From Streptomyces formicae (lineage in GTDB: Bacteria > Actinomycetota > Actinomycetes > Streptomycetales > Streptomycetaceae): 64,000 nucleotides of DNA. The notes below the pieces were generated by a model. That model did not search any database, was not told the origin of the DNA, and saw nothing but the letters and a program-made list of their open reading frames with translations. This document shows, piece after piece, positions 35,283 through 44,686 of the stretch. Location of the stretch: positions 8,658,001 through 8,722,000 of the forward strand of contig NZ_CP022685.1 of NCBI RefSeq assembly GCF_002556545.1, written 5' to 3'. Both the position numbers and the translations under genes were made by a program. The stretch's first letter is position 1; each line of letters opens with the position of its first letter.

Positions 35283-38184
35283 GCCCGACGCTCAGGAGCC
35301 AGCCGCGTCCCGGTGCCACCGGGACCGGCTCGCCCGCCGGGAAGCGCCGCTCCTCCTGGAAGCCCTCGATCGCGGGCGCGTGCGCCTCCACCGGCCGTCC
35401 GTCCGCCGCGGTGAGCACCACGTCGACCGGCTCGGGCGCCCAGGACGCGAGCGCGGTGGCCGTGCCGCCGGGCCCCCGCCACGTGCTCGCGAGCACGTCG
35501 GCGTGGCCGGTGCGCACCGGAGGCTCGCCCGCCCACCAGCCCGTCAGCTCCGCCTCCGGCATCTTGAGCCGGTCGAACGCCCGCCACAGCGGCCGCACAT
35601 CGGTCATCGGCGCGCGCCCCGTCATGCCGAAGACGAGACCGCGCCACGGATTGCCGCCGCCCTCCAGCATCTCGCCCATGAGGCCGAAGGGAATGCCGGA
35701 GATCTCCACGAGCCAGTACGCCGGGTCGGCGCCGTCGGCCCCGTCGTAGTCGAAGAGCTCACCGAGCCAGAGCCGGTCGACGTACGGCAGGAGTTCGGCG
35801 TACAGATTCGCGCTGGAGGCGAAGCCGTCCGCCTCGCGGTACTGGTTGCACGAGTGAAGGTCGACCACCGGGGCGGTCTCGCCGGACCGGGCGAGTGCCT
35901 TGCGGACCCGCTTCATGGTGGTCCTGTCGTACGCCACGTCGTCCAAGTAGAGCCCGTCGACGCCCACGACCCGGCGCAGCCGCTCGATGCCGCACACGTA
36001 GGAGTTGTGCCAGCGCGAGTCGCCGGACGTGACGACCGCGACGTCACCGACGTCCGGCGCCACCCAGCCGGGCACGTGGCCGTCGCCCAGGTGTTCCCTG
36101 AGCCAGGCGTGCCCGCCGCCGGGCCCTGCGGCGAAGATCTCGTCGCCGAACGAGGCGAGGACCGGCAACTCCGGCGTGTGGCGGGTGAGTTCGCGGACCG
36201 TGTCGTACACCTTCACGCGGACGCCGAGCCGGTGTGCCTCGTCCGTGTAGGCGCGCAGCACCTCGGCGGCGAGCAGCGGATCGTTGATGTAGGGATTGGG
36301 AGGTGTGGCGTGGTGCAGATTGACGACGTTCGCGCCGTACGCCGCGACCTCGCCCGGCGAGGCGTACGCGTGGTAGTAGCGCTCGGCGAGGTGTCCGCCC
36401 GGGTCGAGCGGTTTGAACGGGGTGAGGAGGAGCCGGAACTCGAAGCGGCGGCTCTCGCCCGCGCGCAGCCGCAGCGGCCCGCTGAACGCGGTCAGCTCGC
36501 GCGTCCCGGCGACCGTGCGAAGACGCACGCCACCCGCCCCGTCGCCCGCCCAGGAGTCTGGTGTGACCAGGGGCTTCTCGCGGTAGTAGTTGGTGTTCAG
36601 GGGGCGCGCGTAGTGCTCGTCGCGCAGCGAGAGCTGGAGGCCGGCCGCCGGGTCGCCGAGCCAGAAGGCGTCCTGGTTGCGGGTGGGCGTGTCCCAGCTC
36701 CAGTCGTACGTCGCGGGGCAGGCGCGGCCGGTCAGGCCGAGCCCCATCGCGTACCGCGCGATCTCCTCGCGCACCGGCACGGCGAGACGCACGTCGAGCT
36801 CGGTCTCCGCGATCGCCTCGACGGTGGCCCGCACGACGAGGAAGCCGTCGGCCTCCAACTCGCCCTCGGTGTGCAGGAGTACGTCCTGCCCGGTGGCCCG
36901 CGCCGACCAGCGTGCCCGCGCCGGGCCCGGCTGGTCGACCGCGAGCGGCTCGTGCTCCAGGGGGCGTCCGACGTCGAACGTCACCGGGGCGGCGAGCAGA
37001 TCGCGCTCGGGGCCGTCGGTCCGCGTGACGGACGGGGTGAAGGTGGAGGTGATCCGGTGCGGGAGCCCCTCGGGGCCCAGCTCGACGGAGCGGCCCAGGA
37101 GGGTGAGCCGCTGCCCGTCGATCTTCACGGGGGCGAACGGCGGGACCACTTCGTCGTCCTGTGCCAGCGTCGAGTCCAGCCAGCCGAGGCGGGCGAACCG
37201 TTCCGGTTCGCCCGCGCCGTGATCGTCGACGACGGCGTCGCCGACCGTGAGCACCAGGGGAAGCACCCGTTCCGGGGAGCCCTGCGCACGGACCGCGATC
37301 TCCGCCTCGTACCGGCCCGGCGTCGCGTCCTCGGGCACCTCGACGCCGAACCACAGCGCGCCCACCCCGTCCGCGGCCACCTCCACGCGCCGTGCGAACG
37401 CGGCGCCGCGGGCGTCGACGCCGCCGGTGCTCAGACAGCGGGCCGGGAACGGCAGCCCGCGCAGCTCGGCGCGTACGTCCGTGAGGTCGGTGAGCGCGTA
37501 CACGCCGGCCTGCACCGCGTGGAACTCGCCTCGGTCGGCCGTGCCCGCGAGCGGGGCGCCGGGATCGGTGAGCGCCCAGCGTGCGGGCAGCCGCGCGTAG
37601 CGGCCCAGCGGATGCTCCCTGTCCTCGCCGAAGAGCAGGAAGGGCTCGCCCTCGTGCGCCCGCCGCAGGGCCGCGCGCTCGGCCCCGGTCGCCGCGAAGC
37701 CGAGGGGCGCGAACGAGTCGACCGCGCTCGCCGCCTCGTAGCGGAACGCCTCGGCGCGGGGGAGGGCCGCCCAGGTGCCGGGGTCGTCGAGCCCGCAGCG
37801 GTGCACCCAGCCGGGGTCGGCCGTCCTGGTGGGCGGGCGGTAGGCGGCCTGCGGGTAGTAGGGCTTGCCCGTGTGCGCGTACGGCAGGTAGTGCACGGCG
37901 TACGCGCCGGGCCCCGCCACCGGCTCGAAGGCGATGCGGCCGCGTTCGTCGGTCACCTCCACGGCCACGGTGTTGTGCACGCGCAGCCCCGAGGGGGCGA
38001 GGACGATCACGTCCACGTCCCGCGCGGTGGAATCCTGGCGTCGCCACGGCAGTTCGGCGGCGACGGCCGGGGCCGCGGCGGTGACGTCCACCAGGAGGCG
38101 ATGATTTCCGTAGACGTCCTGATCCCAGATGCCGATGCCGCACTCCAGCTCGGGATGGCCGGGCCGCGGTCCTGTCTCACCCAT
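35269..38184 (-). CDS. large GH123-like glycoside hydrolase domain protein (DUF6067)
   Basis: Predicted 971 residues from ATG 38184, with GGGGAG upstream. No signal peptide is seen. The N-terminal half is beta-sandwich in character; the C-terminal half (from about 600) looks like a TIM barrel with VNLHHATPPNPYINDP, VKVYDTVRELT, GVDGLYLDDVAYDR and DLHSCNQY. The acidic pair LYLDD and the arrangement recall GH123 and related DUF6067 proteins. Divergent from a ROK regulator and beside an Lpl-type importer, it probably trims an imported amino-sugar or uronic oligosaccharide; the substrate is not deducible. It overlaps the CapA gene tail-to-tail. Confidence 0.72.
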   Translation of the reverse strand: MGETGPRPGHPELECGIGIWDQDVYGNHRLLVDVTAAAPAVAAELPWRRQDSTARDVDVIVLAPSGLRVHNTVAVEVTDERGRIAFEPVAGPGAYAVHYLPYAHTGKPYYPQAAYRPPTRTADPGWVHRCGLDDPGTWAALPRAEAFRYEAASAVDSFAPLGFAATGAERAALRRAHEGEPFLLFGEDREHPLGRYARLPARWALTDPGAPLAGTADRGEFHAVQAGVYALTDLTDVRAELRGLPFPARCLSTGGVDARGAAFARRVEVAADGVGALWFGVEVPEDATPGRYEAEIAVRAQGSPERVLPLVLTVGDAVVDDHGAGEPERFARLGWLDSTLAQDDEVVPPFAPVKIDGQRLTLLGRSVELGPEGLPHRITSTFTPSVTRTDGPERDLLAAPVTFDVGRPLEHEPLAVDQPGPARARWSARATGQDVLLHTEGELEADGFLVVRATVEAIAETELDVRLAVPVREEIARYAMGLGLTGRACPATYDWSWDTPTRNQDAFWLGDPAAGLQLSLRDEHYARPLNTNYYREKPLVTPDSWAGDGAGGVRLRTVAGTRELTAFSGPLRLRAGESRRFEFRLLLTPFKPLDPGGHLAERYYHAYASPGEVAAYGANVVNLHHATPPNPYINDPLLAAEVLRAYTDEAHRLGVRVKVYDTVRELTRHTPELPVLASFGDEIFAAGPGGGHAWLREHLGDGHVPGWVAPDVGDVAVVTSGDSRWHNSYVCGIERLRRVVGVDGLYLDDVAYDRTTMKRVRKALARSGETAPVVDLHSCNQYREADGFASSANLYAELLPYVDRLWLGELFDYDGADGADPAYWLVEISGIPFGLMGEMLEGGGNPWRGLVFGMTGRAPMTDVRPLWRAFDRLKMPEAELTGWWAGEPPVRTGHADVLASTWRGPGGTATALASWAPEPVDVVLTAADGRPVEAHAPAIEGFQEERRFPAGEPVPVAPGRGWLLSVGPTSP

Positions 38185-38210
38185 CTGTTGCTCCCCAAGG
38201 GCGCTGTTTA

Positions 38211-38227
38211 TTAGGTAAGTTTCTCAA
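38211..38227. promoter_or_regulatory. candidate ROK operator, site 1
   Basis: TTAGGTAAGTTTCTCAA is an imperfect palindrome of the T-rich/A-rich type bound by NagC-like ROK regulators. It lies between the GH123-like gene and the ROK gene, and shares TTnGGnAAGTT with site 2. Confidence 0.5.
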
Positions 38228-38282
38228 TCGCTCCGGGTCACCCTGGGGATGAACCGATCATGCTGTCAAGGGGGAGGGACCC

Positions 38283-39443
38283 ATGAGTGGCGACCCGTTG
38301 AGTGGCGATCCGTCACTGCTGCGACGGCTGAACACGGCGGCCGCGCTGCGCGTGCTGCGCGAGCGCGCCGAGATCACCGTGCCGGAACTGGCCTCGCTGA
38401 TCGGCGTTTCCCGGCCCACCGCCCAGGACCTCACCGCCCAACTCCTGCGCGAGGGAAGGCTGGTGGAGCTCTCGCCGGGCAGCGGGAACGTCGGCAGGCC
38501 CGCCCGCCGCTTCCGCTTCCGCGCCGAGGCGGGCCATGTGCTCGGCGTCGACATCGGCGCGCACAAGATCCTGGTGCTCGCCGCCGACCTGCTCGGCCGC
38601 ACGGTCGCCGCCCAGCGCGTCGCCGTCACGCCCGAACTCCCCGCGCGGGAGCGGCTCGACGCGGTGCGCGCGGCCGTCGCGGGCTGTCTGGCCAAGCCCG
38701 AGGCGGCCGCCGTGCGACCGCTCGCCACCGGCGTCGGCACCAGCGGCATGGTCGACACCGAGGGGCGCGTCGCGGTGAGCGACTCGCTGCCCCAGTGGTC
38801 GGGGCTCGACCTCGCCAGCGAACTCGCCGACGCCGCCCCGGGACCCGTGGTGGTGGGCAACGACATCCAGCTGGCCACCCTCGCCGAGTGCACCGGCGGC
38901 GTCAGCGTCGACGTGCGCGACTGCGTGTACCTGTACGTCGGGAACCGGCTCGGCATCGGCCTGTGGCTCGGCGGCGAACTGCACAGGGGCCACCACTCGG
39001 CCGCCGGTGAGATGGTCGCGGGAGACGGCTGGGAGATGTCCTACCAGCGGCTTCTCGACTGGTTCGCCGGGCACCAGGGCGCGGAGGAGCCCACCCGCGA
39101 GAACGCGGCGCGCGCCGTGGTGACCGCCGCCGCGGCGGGTGACGGCGGCGCCCGCTACACGCTGCGGGCCTTCGCCGAGTGCCTCGCCGACAGCCTCACG
39201 CGGCACGTCGCCGTGCTCGATCCGCGGGCCGTCGTGCTCGGCGGCGGCATCTCCCGCGCGGGCGCCCTGCTCAGCGAGCCCTTCGCCGGGCGCCTCGCCG
39301 AACGCTGCCCGTACGCGCCCGAGGTGCGCACCTCCGTGCTCGGCGAGGAATCGACCGCAATCGGGGCAGCCCGCCTCGCACTGGACCACCTGGAACAGAT
39401 GCCCCACACCGACCGTGCCGCGCAGAAAAGTCCAACCCCTTAG
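38283..39443 (+). CDS. ROK-family transcriptional regulator
   Basis: Predicted 386 residues, ATG 38283 with GGGGGAGGGA upstream. It has an N-terminal winged HTH (about 12-70: LRRLNTAAALRVLRERAEITVPELASLIGVSRPTAQDL) and a ROK sugar-kinase-like domain with GVDIGAHKILVLAADLLG. The zinc motif CxCGxxGC normally present after the GE motif (here SAAGEMVAG) is missing. It is therefore probably a pure sugar-responsive repressor rather than a kinase. It lies between the GH123-like gene and the Lpl-type importer, with similar operator-like sites on both sides. Confidence 0.9.
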   Translation: MSGDPLSGDPSLLRRLNTAAALRVLRERAEITVPELASLIGVSRPTAQDLTAQLLREGRLVELSPGSGNVGRPARRFRFRAEAGHVLGVDIGAHKILVLAADLLGRTVAAQRVAVTPELPARERLDAVRAAVAGCLAKPEAAAVRPLATGVGTSGMVDTEGRVAVSDSLPQWSGLDLASELADAAPGPVVVGNDIQLATLAECTGGVSVDVRDCVYLYVGNRLGIGLWLGGELHRGHHSAAGEMVAGDGWEMSYQRLLDWFAGHQGAEEPTRENAARAVVTAAAAGDGGARYTLRAFAECLADSLTRHVAVLDPRAVVLGGGISRAGALLSEPFAGRLAERCPYAPEVRTSVLGEESTAIGAARLALDHLEQMPHTDRAAQKSPTP

Positions 39444-39495
39444 TGCTCGCGGGTGGTTGACGGGCGCGGGTGGCCCTTCCATGATGTGGCTCTCT

Positions 39496-39517
39496 TTCGG
39501 CAAGTTGGCTTCTTAAT
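39496..39517. promoter_or_regulatory. candidate ROK operator, site 2
   Basis: TTCGGCAAGTT (39496-39506) followed by TTCTTAA resembles site 1 and lies 20-40 bases before the importer start codon, well placed to block transcription. Confidence 0.45.
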
Positions 39518-39537
39518 TACGTCCTTCCGAGGTGCGA

Positions 39538-40557
39538 GTGACATCCCCTGCAACGCGTCGCAGGCCACGGGCCGCGTCGCCCCCCGTGTCCGTATCGAAG
39601 TCGGCGTCGAAGTCCCTCCCGGGGAAACCGGGTCAGCAGCTGCACAAGCGACCGCCGTTGCGGGTCCGGCTGCGCGACAACTGGGTGATGCTGGCCCTCA
39701 TGGCACCCGGCGTGCTGTTCTTCGTCGGGTTCTTCTACGTGCCGATGCTGGGCAACGTCATCGCCTTCCAGGACTACCAGCCCTTCATCGGCTTCAAGGA
39801 GAGCCCGCTCGTCGGACTCGCCAACTTCCAGGAGCTGTTCGCCGATCCGGCGTTCTGGGAGGCGGTCCGCAACACCCTGGCCTTCGCCGCGCTCCAGCTG
39901 ATCTTCTTCTTTCCCGCACCGCTGGCCCTCGCCCTGCTGATCAACAGTTTGATCAGCCCGCGCGTCAAGAAGTTCGTGCAGAGCATCGTCTATCTGCCGC
40001 ACTTCATCTCGTGGGTCCTCGTCGTCGCGCTCTTCCAGCAGGTCCTCGGCGGCGCGGGCCTGGTCAGCAACTACCTGCGGGACAACGGCCTTTCCGCGCT
40101 CGACGTGATGAGCGACCCCACCACCTTCCCGCTCCTGATCACCGGACAGGTGATCTGGAAGGACATCGGCTGGGGCATGATCATCTACCTGGCGGCGCTC
40201 GCCAACGTCGACCAGAGCCTGTACGAGTCGGCGGCCGTCGACGGCGCGGGCCGCTGGCGCCGCATGTGGCACGTCACGCTGCCCGCCGTCCGCGGCGTCA
40301 CCATCATGCTGCTCGTGCTGCGCCTCGGTGACGTGCTCTCCGTCGGCTTCGAGCAGTTCCTGCTCCAGCGCGACGCGGTCGGGGCCCGCGCGGCGGAAGT
40401 CCTCGACACCTACATCTACTACCACGGCGTCGTCTACGGCGACTGGGGCGTCGGCGCCGCGGCGGGCCTGGTCAAGGGAGTCATCGGCGCCCTGATGATC
40501 TGGGGCGCCAACAAGGTCGCCCACGCCTTCGGAGAGCACGGGGTGTACAGCAAATGA
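39538..40557 (+). CDS. Lpl-type CUT1 ABC transporter permease
   Basis: Predicted 339 residues from GTG 39538, five bases after GAGG; GTG 39532 is the alternative. A basic 45-residue tail precedes six helices. The family is the LplB/YtcP type, seen in FFVGFFYVPMLGNVIAFQDYQPF and the EAA loop ESAAVDGAGRWRRMWHVTLP (about residue 235). It pairs with the next gene (4-bp overlap). Lpl-type systems usually import complex acidic or branched oligosaccharides. No ATPase is encoded nearby. Confidence 0.9.
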   Translation: MTSPATRRRPRAASPPVSVSKSASKSLPGKPGQQLHKRPPLRVRLRDNWVMLALMAPGVLFFVGFFYVPMLGNVIAFQDYQPFIGFKESPLVGLANFQELFADPAFWEAVRNTLAFAALQLIFFFPAPLALALLINSLISPRVKKFVQSIVYLPHFISWVLVVALFQQVLGGAGLVSNYLRDNGLSALDVMSDPTTFPLLITGQVIWKDIGWGMIIYLAALANVDQSLYESAAVDGAGRWRRMWHVTLPAVRGVTIMLLVLRLGDVLSVGFEQFLLQRDAVGARAAEVLDTYIYYHGVVYGDWGVGAAAGLVKGVIGALMIWGANKVAHAFGEHGVYSK

Positions 40558-41489
40558 GCAGCTTCGGATTCCCCCTGCGCGGCAAGGACGAACGGCGGCG
40601 CGTCCGCGAGGAGCGGCCCGCCTGGGAGGAGCCGCCGTCGAAGATCGGCTCGGCCGCCAAGGCCGTCGTCATCACGGTCATCTGCGCCGTGATGGTCCTG
40701 CCCTTCCTCACGGTCCTCTCCACCAGCCTCGCTTCCCGCGAGGAGATCACCGCGTCCGGCGGCTTCGTCCTGTTCCCCTCGGAGCCGACCCTTGACGCCT
40801 ACCGCACGGTCCTGTCCGGCGGCATCGTCTCGCGCGCGGTGGTGGTCAGCGTCCTGATCACCGTGGTCGGCACGGCGCTCTCCCTCCTGACGACGATCGC
40901 CCTGGCGTACGCCCTGAGCAAGCGCGGCGTTCCCGGCGGCAAGCCGATCCTCCTGATGGTCCTGTTCACGCTGCTCTTCGCGCCGGGCATGGTCCCGATG
41001 TACGTGGTGGTCAAGGAACTCGGACTCCTGGACTCCTACTGGTCGTTGATCCTGCCGGTGCTCATCAACGCGTTCAACCTGGTCGTGCTCAGGGCGTTCT
41101 TCATGAACATTCCCGAGGAGCTCTACCAGGCCGCCCGCATCGACGGCGCGGGCGACTGGCGGATCCTCACGCGCATCGTGCTCCCGCTGTCCAAGGGCGT
41201 CGTCGCCGTCGTCGGCCTCTTCTACGCCGTGACGTACTGGAACGCCTTCTTCAACGCGATGCTCTACCTCAACGACTCCGGCAAGTGGCCCATCCAACTG
41301 GTCCTGCGCACCTACGTCGTACAGAACAAGTCCATGACCGCGGACCAGCTCGGCATCGCCCACATGCCGCCGCAGCAGTCCCTCTCCATGGCCGTCGTCA
41401 TGCTCGCGCTGCTGCCGATCCTGGCGCTCTTCCCCTTCCTCCAGAAGTACTTCACCAAGGGCGTGCTCACCGGCGCCATCAAGGGCTGA
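40554..41489 (+). CDS. Lpl-type CUT1 ABC transporter permease (second subunit)
   Basis: Predicted 311 residues, ATG overlapping the previous stop (ATGA). A charged N-terminal tail of some 40 residues is followed by six helices. The EAA loop reads YQAARIDGAGDWRILTRIVLP (about residue 190). The C-terminus KYFTKGVLTGAIKG is typical of the LplC/MalG group. Confidence 0.9.
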   Translation: MSSFGFPLRGKDERRRVREERPAWEEPPSKIGSAAKAVVITVICAVMVLPFLTVLSTSLASREEITASGGFVLFPSEPTLDAYRTVLSGGIVSRAVVVSVLITVVGTALSLLTTIALAYALSKRGVPGGKPILLMVLFTLLFAPGMVPMYVVVKELGLLDSYWSLILPVLINAFNLVVLRAFFMNIPEELYQAARIDGAGDWRILTRIVLPLSKGVVAVVGLFYAVTYWNAFFNAMLYLNDSGKWPIQLVLRTYVVQNKSMTADQLGIAHMPPQQSLSMAVVMLALLPILALFPFLQKYFTKGVLTGAIKG

Positions 41490-41524
41490 CCCCTCCCCTC
41501 ACGACCTCATCCGCGGAGATTCCC

Positions 41525-43165
41525 ATGACCGGCATGTCCCGACGCACGTTCCTGAGCCTGTCCACCGCCGTCGCCGCGGGCGCGGCCGCCACCTCCCTGA
41601 CGGGCTGTGGCTCGGCCGCCAAGAAGAGCGGCGAGGCGGCGTCGGCGAAGGTGAAGCTGCCCGCGTACGTCCCCTTCACCAAGATCAAGCCCGATCTGCC
41701 GCCGAACGCGAAGGGCCTGTCGGCCGGTTTCCTCTCCTACCCCAAGGAGTTGGTGCGCAGCGTCGCGAAGACCCCGGGTGACGGCTCGAAGATCACGATG
41801 CTCACGGAGATCTGGACGCAGCCGCCGACCCCCAAGGACTCCAACGCCTACTGGAAGAAGGTCGACGAGGAGCTCGGCGTCGACCTGACCGCGATCCTCG
41901 GCACCGACCCCGGCTACGAGCAGAAGTTCTCCGCCGTCATCGCGGGCGGCGACCTGCCCGACCTGCTCTGGATCCCGCCCAACCAGGGCATCCAGCACAT
42001 CGCCGAGCTGCTCGAGGCCAAGTGCGCCGACATCACGAAGTACGTCTCGGGCGACGCGGTGAAGACGTACCCGAACCTCGCCGCGATGTCCCCCGCCCAC
42101 TGGAAGACCGCCGTCGTCAACGGCAAGATCTGGGGTGCGCCCGTGCCCTACCCGGCGTTCGGCCAGGTCTACGCGGGCAATCCGAAGGTCTGGGGGAAGG
42201 CGGACGGCCTCCAGTGCTCCAGCACCGAGGAGTTCCTCGACAAGTGCAAGGAGGTCACCGGCGGCAAGACGTGGGCGCTCGAACCGATCTACGTCAACGC
42301 CGTCAGCGTCCTGTGCCAGTCCTTCGGCGCTCCCAACAAGTGGCGGCAGAACAAGGACGGCTCGCTCACCTGGTTCCAGGAGACCGACGAGTACACCGAG
42401 GCCCTCGCCTTCGTGCTGAAGCTGAAGCAGGCCGGTGTCTTCTACCCGGGCAACCCCAAGATGGCCGACGCGTACATCAAGATGGCGCAGGGCGCGATCG
42501 GCGCCACCGTGCACGCCAACCCCTACAACGCGCGCAACGAGATCCGCGTCCAGGACCCGGAGCTCGCCTCCGAGATCATGATCCCGTTCGCCGCGGGCGG
42601 CAACAAGCCGAACCACCACTACCACTTGGGCACCATCGGCTACACCGCCGTCAAGAAGGGCGACGAGAAGCGGGTGCGGATGCTCCTTCGCGTCCTGGAC
42701 TACCTGGCGGCGCCGTTCGGCAGCAAGGAGCGCGAGTTCCTCGAATACGGCACCGAGGGCGAGGACTTCACGTACGACAAGAACGGCTTCCCCACCCGTA
42801 CCAAGCAGGGCAAGCAGGAGGTCGAGGGCCTCTACAGCGGGCTGCAGACGGCGACGACCTCGCCCTTCGCCCTGATCGCCTCCAGCTTCCCCGGCGACGA
42901 ACGGGCGCAGGACGTCAAGGACGTGTACGCGGCCGAGCAGAAGCTCATCGAGACCGCCGTGCGCAACCCGACGGTCGGCCACTACTCGGACGCGTACACC
43001 CAGCACTACGGACGCATGTCCACCGAGGCGACCGACCTGGTCAACGACATCGTCAGCGGCCGCAAGAAGATCGGCGAGTGGAAGCCGTTCTGGGCCGAGT
43101 GGAAGAACAAGGGCCTGGAGCAGATGGCCCGCGAGTTCCAGAAGTCGATCGAGCAGAGCGCCTGA
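41525..43165 (+). CDS. Lpl-type extracellular sugar-binding lipoprotein (Tat signal)
   Basis: Predicted 546 residues from ATG 41525; GGAG lies about nine bases upstream. The N-terminus has a twin-arginine motif (SRRTFLSLS) and a lipobox LTGC (about residue 28), so the protein is probably exported folded and then lipidated. The large size and body sequence (MLTEIWTQPPTPKDSNAYWKKVDEELGVDLT) fit the LplA family. It supplies the two permeases upstream. The stop lies in a palindrome shared with the convergent permease gene. Confidence 0.9.
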   Translation: MTGMSRRTFLSLSTAVAAGAAATSLTGCGSAAKKSGEAASAKVKLPAYVPFTKIKPDLPPNAKGLSAGFLSYPKELVRSVAKTPGDGSKITMLTEIWTQPPTPKDSNAYWKKVDEELGVDLTAILGTDPGYEQKFSAVIAGGDLPDLLWIPPNQGIQHIAELLEAKCADITKYVSGDAVKTYPNLAAMSPAHWKTAVVNGKIWGAPVPYPAFGQVYAGNPKVWGKADGLQCSSTEEFLDKCKEVTGGKTWALEPIYVNAVSVLCQSFGAPNKWRQNKDGSLTWFQETDEYTEALAFVLKLKQAGVFYPGNPKMADAYIKMAQGAIGATVHANPYNARNEIRVQDPELASEIMIPFAAGGNKPNHHYHLGTIGYTAVKKGDEKRVRMLLRVLDYLAAPFGSKEREFLEYGTEGEDFTYDKNGFPTRTKQGKQEVEGLYSGLQTATTSPFALIASSFPGDERAQDVKDVYAAEQKLIETAVRNPTVGHYSDAYTQHYGRMSTEATDLVNDIVSGRKKIGEWKPFWAEWKNKGLEQMAREFQKSIEQSA

Positions 43166-43177
43166 CGGACGTCAGGC
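43160..43177. terminator. stop-to-stop palindrome
   Basis: GCCTGACG-GA-CGTCAGGC is a perfect 8-bp inverted repeat that contains both the TGA of the binding-protein gene and the stop of the convergent amino-acid permease gene. It closely resembles the one at 32464-32476. Confidence 0.55.
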
Positions 43178-44596
43178 CCGGGTGTCCTGCTCCGCCTTCG
43201 CCAGCTCCGACTTCCGGTAGGAGTACCCGAAGTACACGACGAGGCCGAGCAGGAACCACACGGCGAACCGCACCCAGGTCTGCCACTGCAGGAACGTGAT
43301 CAGCCAGATGGAGAAGACGACCCCGAGGGCCGGGACCACCGGCATTCCGGGGCAGCGGAACGTGCGCGGCAGATCGGGCCGCTTGTAGCGCAGCACGATC
43401 ACCGCGACGCACACCACGACGAACGCCAACAGGATCCCGATGTTGGTGAGTTCGGCCGCCTCGCCGATCGGCAGGAACCCGGCGATGGCGGCCGATGCGA
43501 CCCCGACGATCCAGGTCACACGTGTCGGCACGTGCCGGGTCGGATGCGTCTTGGCGAACCACTTGGGCAGCAGGCCGTCCCGGCTCATCGAGAACCACAC
43601 ACGTGTGCAGCCCAGCATGAACGTGAACATCACGGTCAGGATGCCGATGATCGCGCCCACCGCGATGACGTCCGCGAGTCCGCCGAGCCCCACGGACTTG
43701 AAGGCCGTGGAGAAGCCGCTCTCCGGGTCGACCTCCTTGTAGCTCTGCATGCCGGTCAGGACCAGGCAGGCCAGGACGTACAGCACCATGGAGATCGCGA
43801 GGGAGTAGAGGATCGCCTTGGGCATGTGGCGCTGGGCGTCCTTGGACTCCTCGGCGGCCGTCGACATGGCGTCGTACCCGAAGACGGCGAAGAAGACCGT
43901 CGCCGCGCCCGTGAACGCGCCGCTGACCCCGTAGGGGAAGAACGGGTTGTAGTTGCCGGTCTCGATGTGGAAGAAGCCCACCGCGATCACGACGAGCACC
44001 ACGATCACCTTGAGCACCACCACGATCAGCTCGAAGCGCGCGGCGTTCTTGATGCCGAGGGTGAGCAGATACGCGATGAACAGGCACAGGACCGCGGCGA
44101 ACAGGTCGACCTTGTGTCCGTCGCCGGTGCCCGGCGCGCCCATCATCCAGTTCGGCAGCTCGGCGCCCATCTCCTCGACCAGGAAGCCGAAGTATCCGGA
44201 GATGCCGATCGCGACCACCGCCACGATCGCGGTGTACTCCAGGAGCAGGTCCCAGCCGATGAACCAGCCGGTCAGCTCGCCGAGCACCACATAGCCGTAC
44301 GTGTACGCCGAGCCCGCCTTCGGGATCATGCCCGCGAACTCGGCGTAGGAGAAGGCGGCGGCCGCGCTCGCGACGCCCGCGATCAGGAAGGAGACCAGGA
44401 CCGCGGGCCCCGCCGTGCCGTTGGCGACGGCACCGGCGAGGCTGAAGATCCCGGCGCCGATGATGCCGCCCACCCCGATCGCGGTGAGCTGCCACAGCCC
44501 GAGTGTGCGGGTCAGACCACCGCCCGACTCGGTCTCTTCGATGTGGTCGATGGGCTTGCGGCGCAGTACGCCGTGTCCCATCCGGAGTCCGGCCAT
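43172..44596 (-). CDS. APC-family amino-acid permease (cationic amino acid transporter type)
   Basis: Predicted 474 residues from ATG 44596, just after AAGGTGAGG. About twelve membrane helices; the first contains the substrate-binding GVGGIIGAGIFSLAG motif of the APC superfamily. The segments AEFAGMIPKAGSAYTYGYVVLGE and RVWFSMSRDGLLPKWFAKTHP are typical of the YfnA/CAT group of amino-acid transporters. The preceding cytoplasmic tail has RRKPIDHI, common in this group. The substrate is probably a neutral or basic amino acid. The universal stress gene on the same strand lies 90 bp upstream. Confidence 0.9.
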   Translation of the reverse strand: MAGLRMGHGVLRRKPIDHIEETESGGGLTRTLGLWQLTAIGVGGIIGAGIFSLAGAVANGTAGPAVLVSFLIAGVASAAAAFSYAEFAGMIPKAGSAYTYGYVVLGELTGWFIGWDLLLEYTAIVAVVAIGISGYFGFLVEEMGAELPNWMMGAPGTGDGHKVDLFAAVLCLFIAYLLTLGIKNAARFELIVVVLKVIVVLVVIAVGFFHIETGNYNPFFPYGVSGAFTGAATVFFAVFGYDAMSTAAEESKDAQRHMPKAILYSLAISMVLYVLACLVLTGMQSYKEVDPESGFSTAFKSVGLGGLADVIAVGAIIGILTVMFTFMLGCTRVWFSMSRDGLLPKWFAKTHPTRHVPTRVTWIVGVASAAIAGFLPIGEAAELTNIGILLAFVVVCVAVIVLRYKRPDLPRTFRCPGMPVVPALGVVFSIWLITFLQWQTWVRFAVWFLLGLVVYFGYSYRKSELAKAEQDTRA

Positions 44597-44686
44597 GGGC
44601 CTCACCTTTTCGCTGACGGCAGTCGGCTGACGGCGGATCATGATGGCCCAGCCGTGCCCGCGAAGGAAGACGCCACACCAGCGCGG

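Noticed and set aside
42022..43299. Long forward frame overlapping the Lpl binding protein and permease genes
   Set aside because: Arg-rich, low-complexity translation typical of a shifted frame in GC-rich DNA.
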